NCBI GenBank assembly: GCA_011048855.1
Contig: DSCZ01000163.1
Span: 1 to 5,714 of the forward strand
Length of the DNA stretch: 5,714 bases
DNA from: Desulfobacteraceae bacterium
GTDB taxonomy: Bacteria > Desulfobacterota > DSM-4660 > Desulfatiglandales > Desulfatiglandaceae
Direction of reading: 5' to 3'
The position numbers and the translations under genes were made by a program. The notes under the pieces are model-generated. The model did not search any database and had not been told where the DNA came from. It worked only from the letters and a program-made list of their open reading frames with translations. Of the stretch, positions 5,553 to 5,714 are shown one piece after another; position 1 is the first letter of the stretch; every line of letters begins with the position of its first letter.

Positions 5553-5714
5553 TCACGGAAGATAGATCGCGCGGCCGAGTGCATCTCGGGCGGCTTCGGC
5601 GATGGATTCACTGAGGGTCGGGTGTGGAAAAGGGGTGGATGCGAGTTCTTCCAGGGTCGCTTCCATCTGGATTGCGAGTACGCCTGCGCCGACGGTTTCA
5701 TCGACCCGGTCACC
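5553..5714 (-). CDS. lpdA: Dihydrolipoamide dehydrogenase, C-terminal part, 5' end outside window
   Basis: The frame runs from the window edge (5714) through 53 codons to TGA at 5555-5553. It gives the end of the dimerisation domain of a flavoprotein disulfide reductase. The segment GVLAIQMEATLEELA is followed by PHPTLSE. In that motif the His before Pro and the Glu form the catalytic dyad of dihydrolipoamide dehydrogenase. The end DALGRAIYLP is also typical. The enzyme reoxidises the lipoyl group of 2-oxoacid dehydrogenase complexes or of the glycine cleavage system, using FAD and NAD. With only the tail visible, a related disulfide reductase cannot be excluded. It is convergent with the MetE-like gene, whose stop is 8 bases away, and shares no obvious terminator with it. 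Confidence 0.8.
   Translation of the reverse strand, partial: GDRVDETVGAGVLAIQMEATLEELASTPFPHPTLSESIAEAARDALGRAIYLP

Noticed and set aside
5390..5713. Minus-strand ORF of 107 codons at the right edge
   Set aside because: A different minus frame in the same place gives a clear dihydrolipoamide dehydrogenase tail, and this frame runs on into the MetE-like gene.

Overview
The window suggests an anaerobic, selenocysteine-using bacterium, most likely a sulfate-reducing or syntrophic member of the former Deltaproteobacteria. That placement is inference. It rests on a selenophosphate synthetase with an in-frame UGA at its catalytic position, a neighbouring LysR regulator of the type found beside selenium genes in such organisms, a small two-cluster ferredoxin-like protein, and a DUF1847 protein, a family common in anaerobes.

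Left part, minus strand (2306 to 1): a ferredoxin-like gene (2306-2070), a LysR-family regulator (2046-1108) and selD (1011 to beyond base 1) follow one another. The first two are 23 bases apart. A 96-base gap with a possible promoter of its own precedes selD. A good sigma70-like promoter stands before the ferredoxin-like gene. The reading frame of selD is continuous from 1011 to the window edge only if UGA at 960-958 is read as selenocysteine; a bacterial-type SECIS hairpin lies just downstream of it.

Middle (2307-2685): a divergent intergenic region of about 380 bases with a promoter for each side, an inverted repeat overlapping the rightward promoter, and two hairpins in the putative leader.

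Right part, plus strand (2686-5544): a small ORF with a strong ribosome binding site but a one-base frame disruption, then a DUF1847 protein, a TauE/SafE-type membrane transporter, and a stand-alone MetE-type (core) methyltransferase with all four predicted zinc ligands. The same orientation and short gaps suggest one transcription unit. A possible theme is handling of sulfur, selenium or methylated compounds, but nothing in the sequence fixes the substrate.

Right edge, minus strand (5714-5553): the last 53 codons of a dihydrolipoamide dehydrogenase, convergent with the MetE-like gene and only 8 bases from it.

The best-supported unusual item is the selenocysteine-containing SelD, which conventional gene calling would start too late or truncate. 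The most open question is the frame-disrupted small ORF ahead of the DUF1847 gene.
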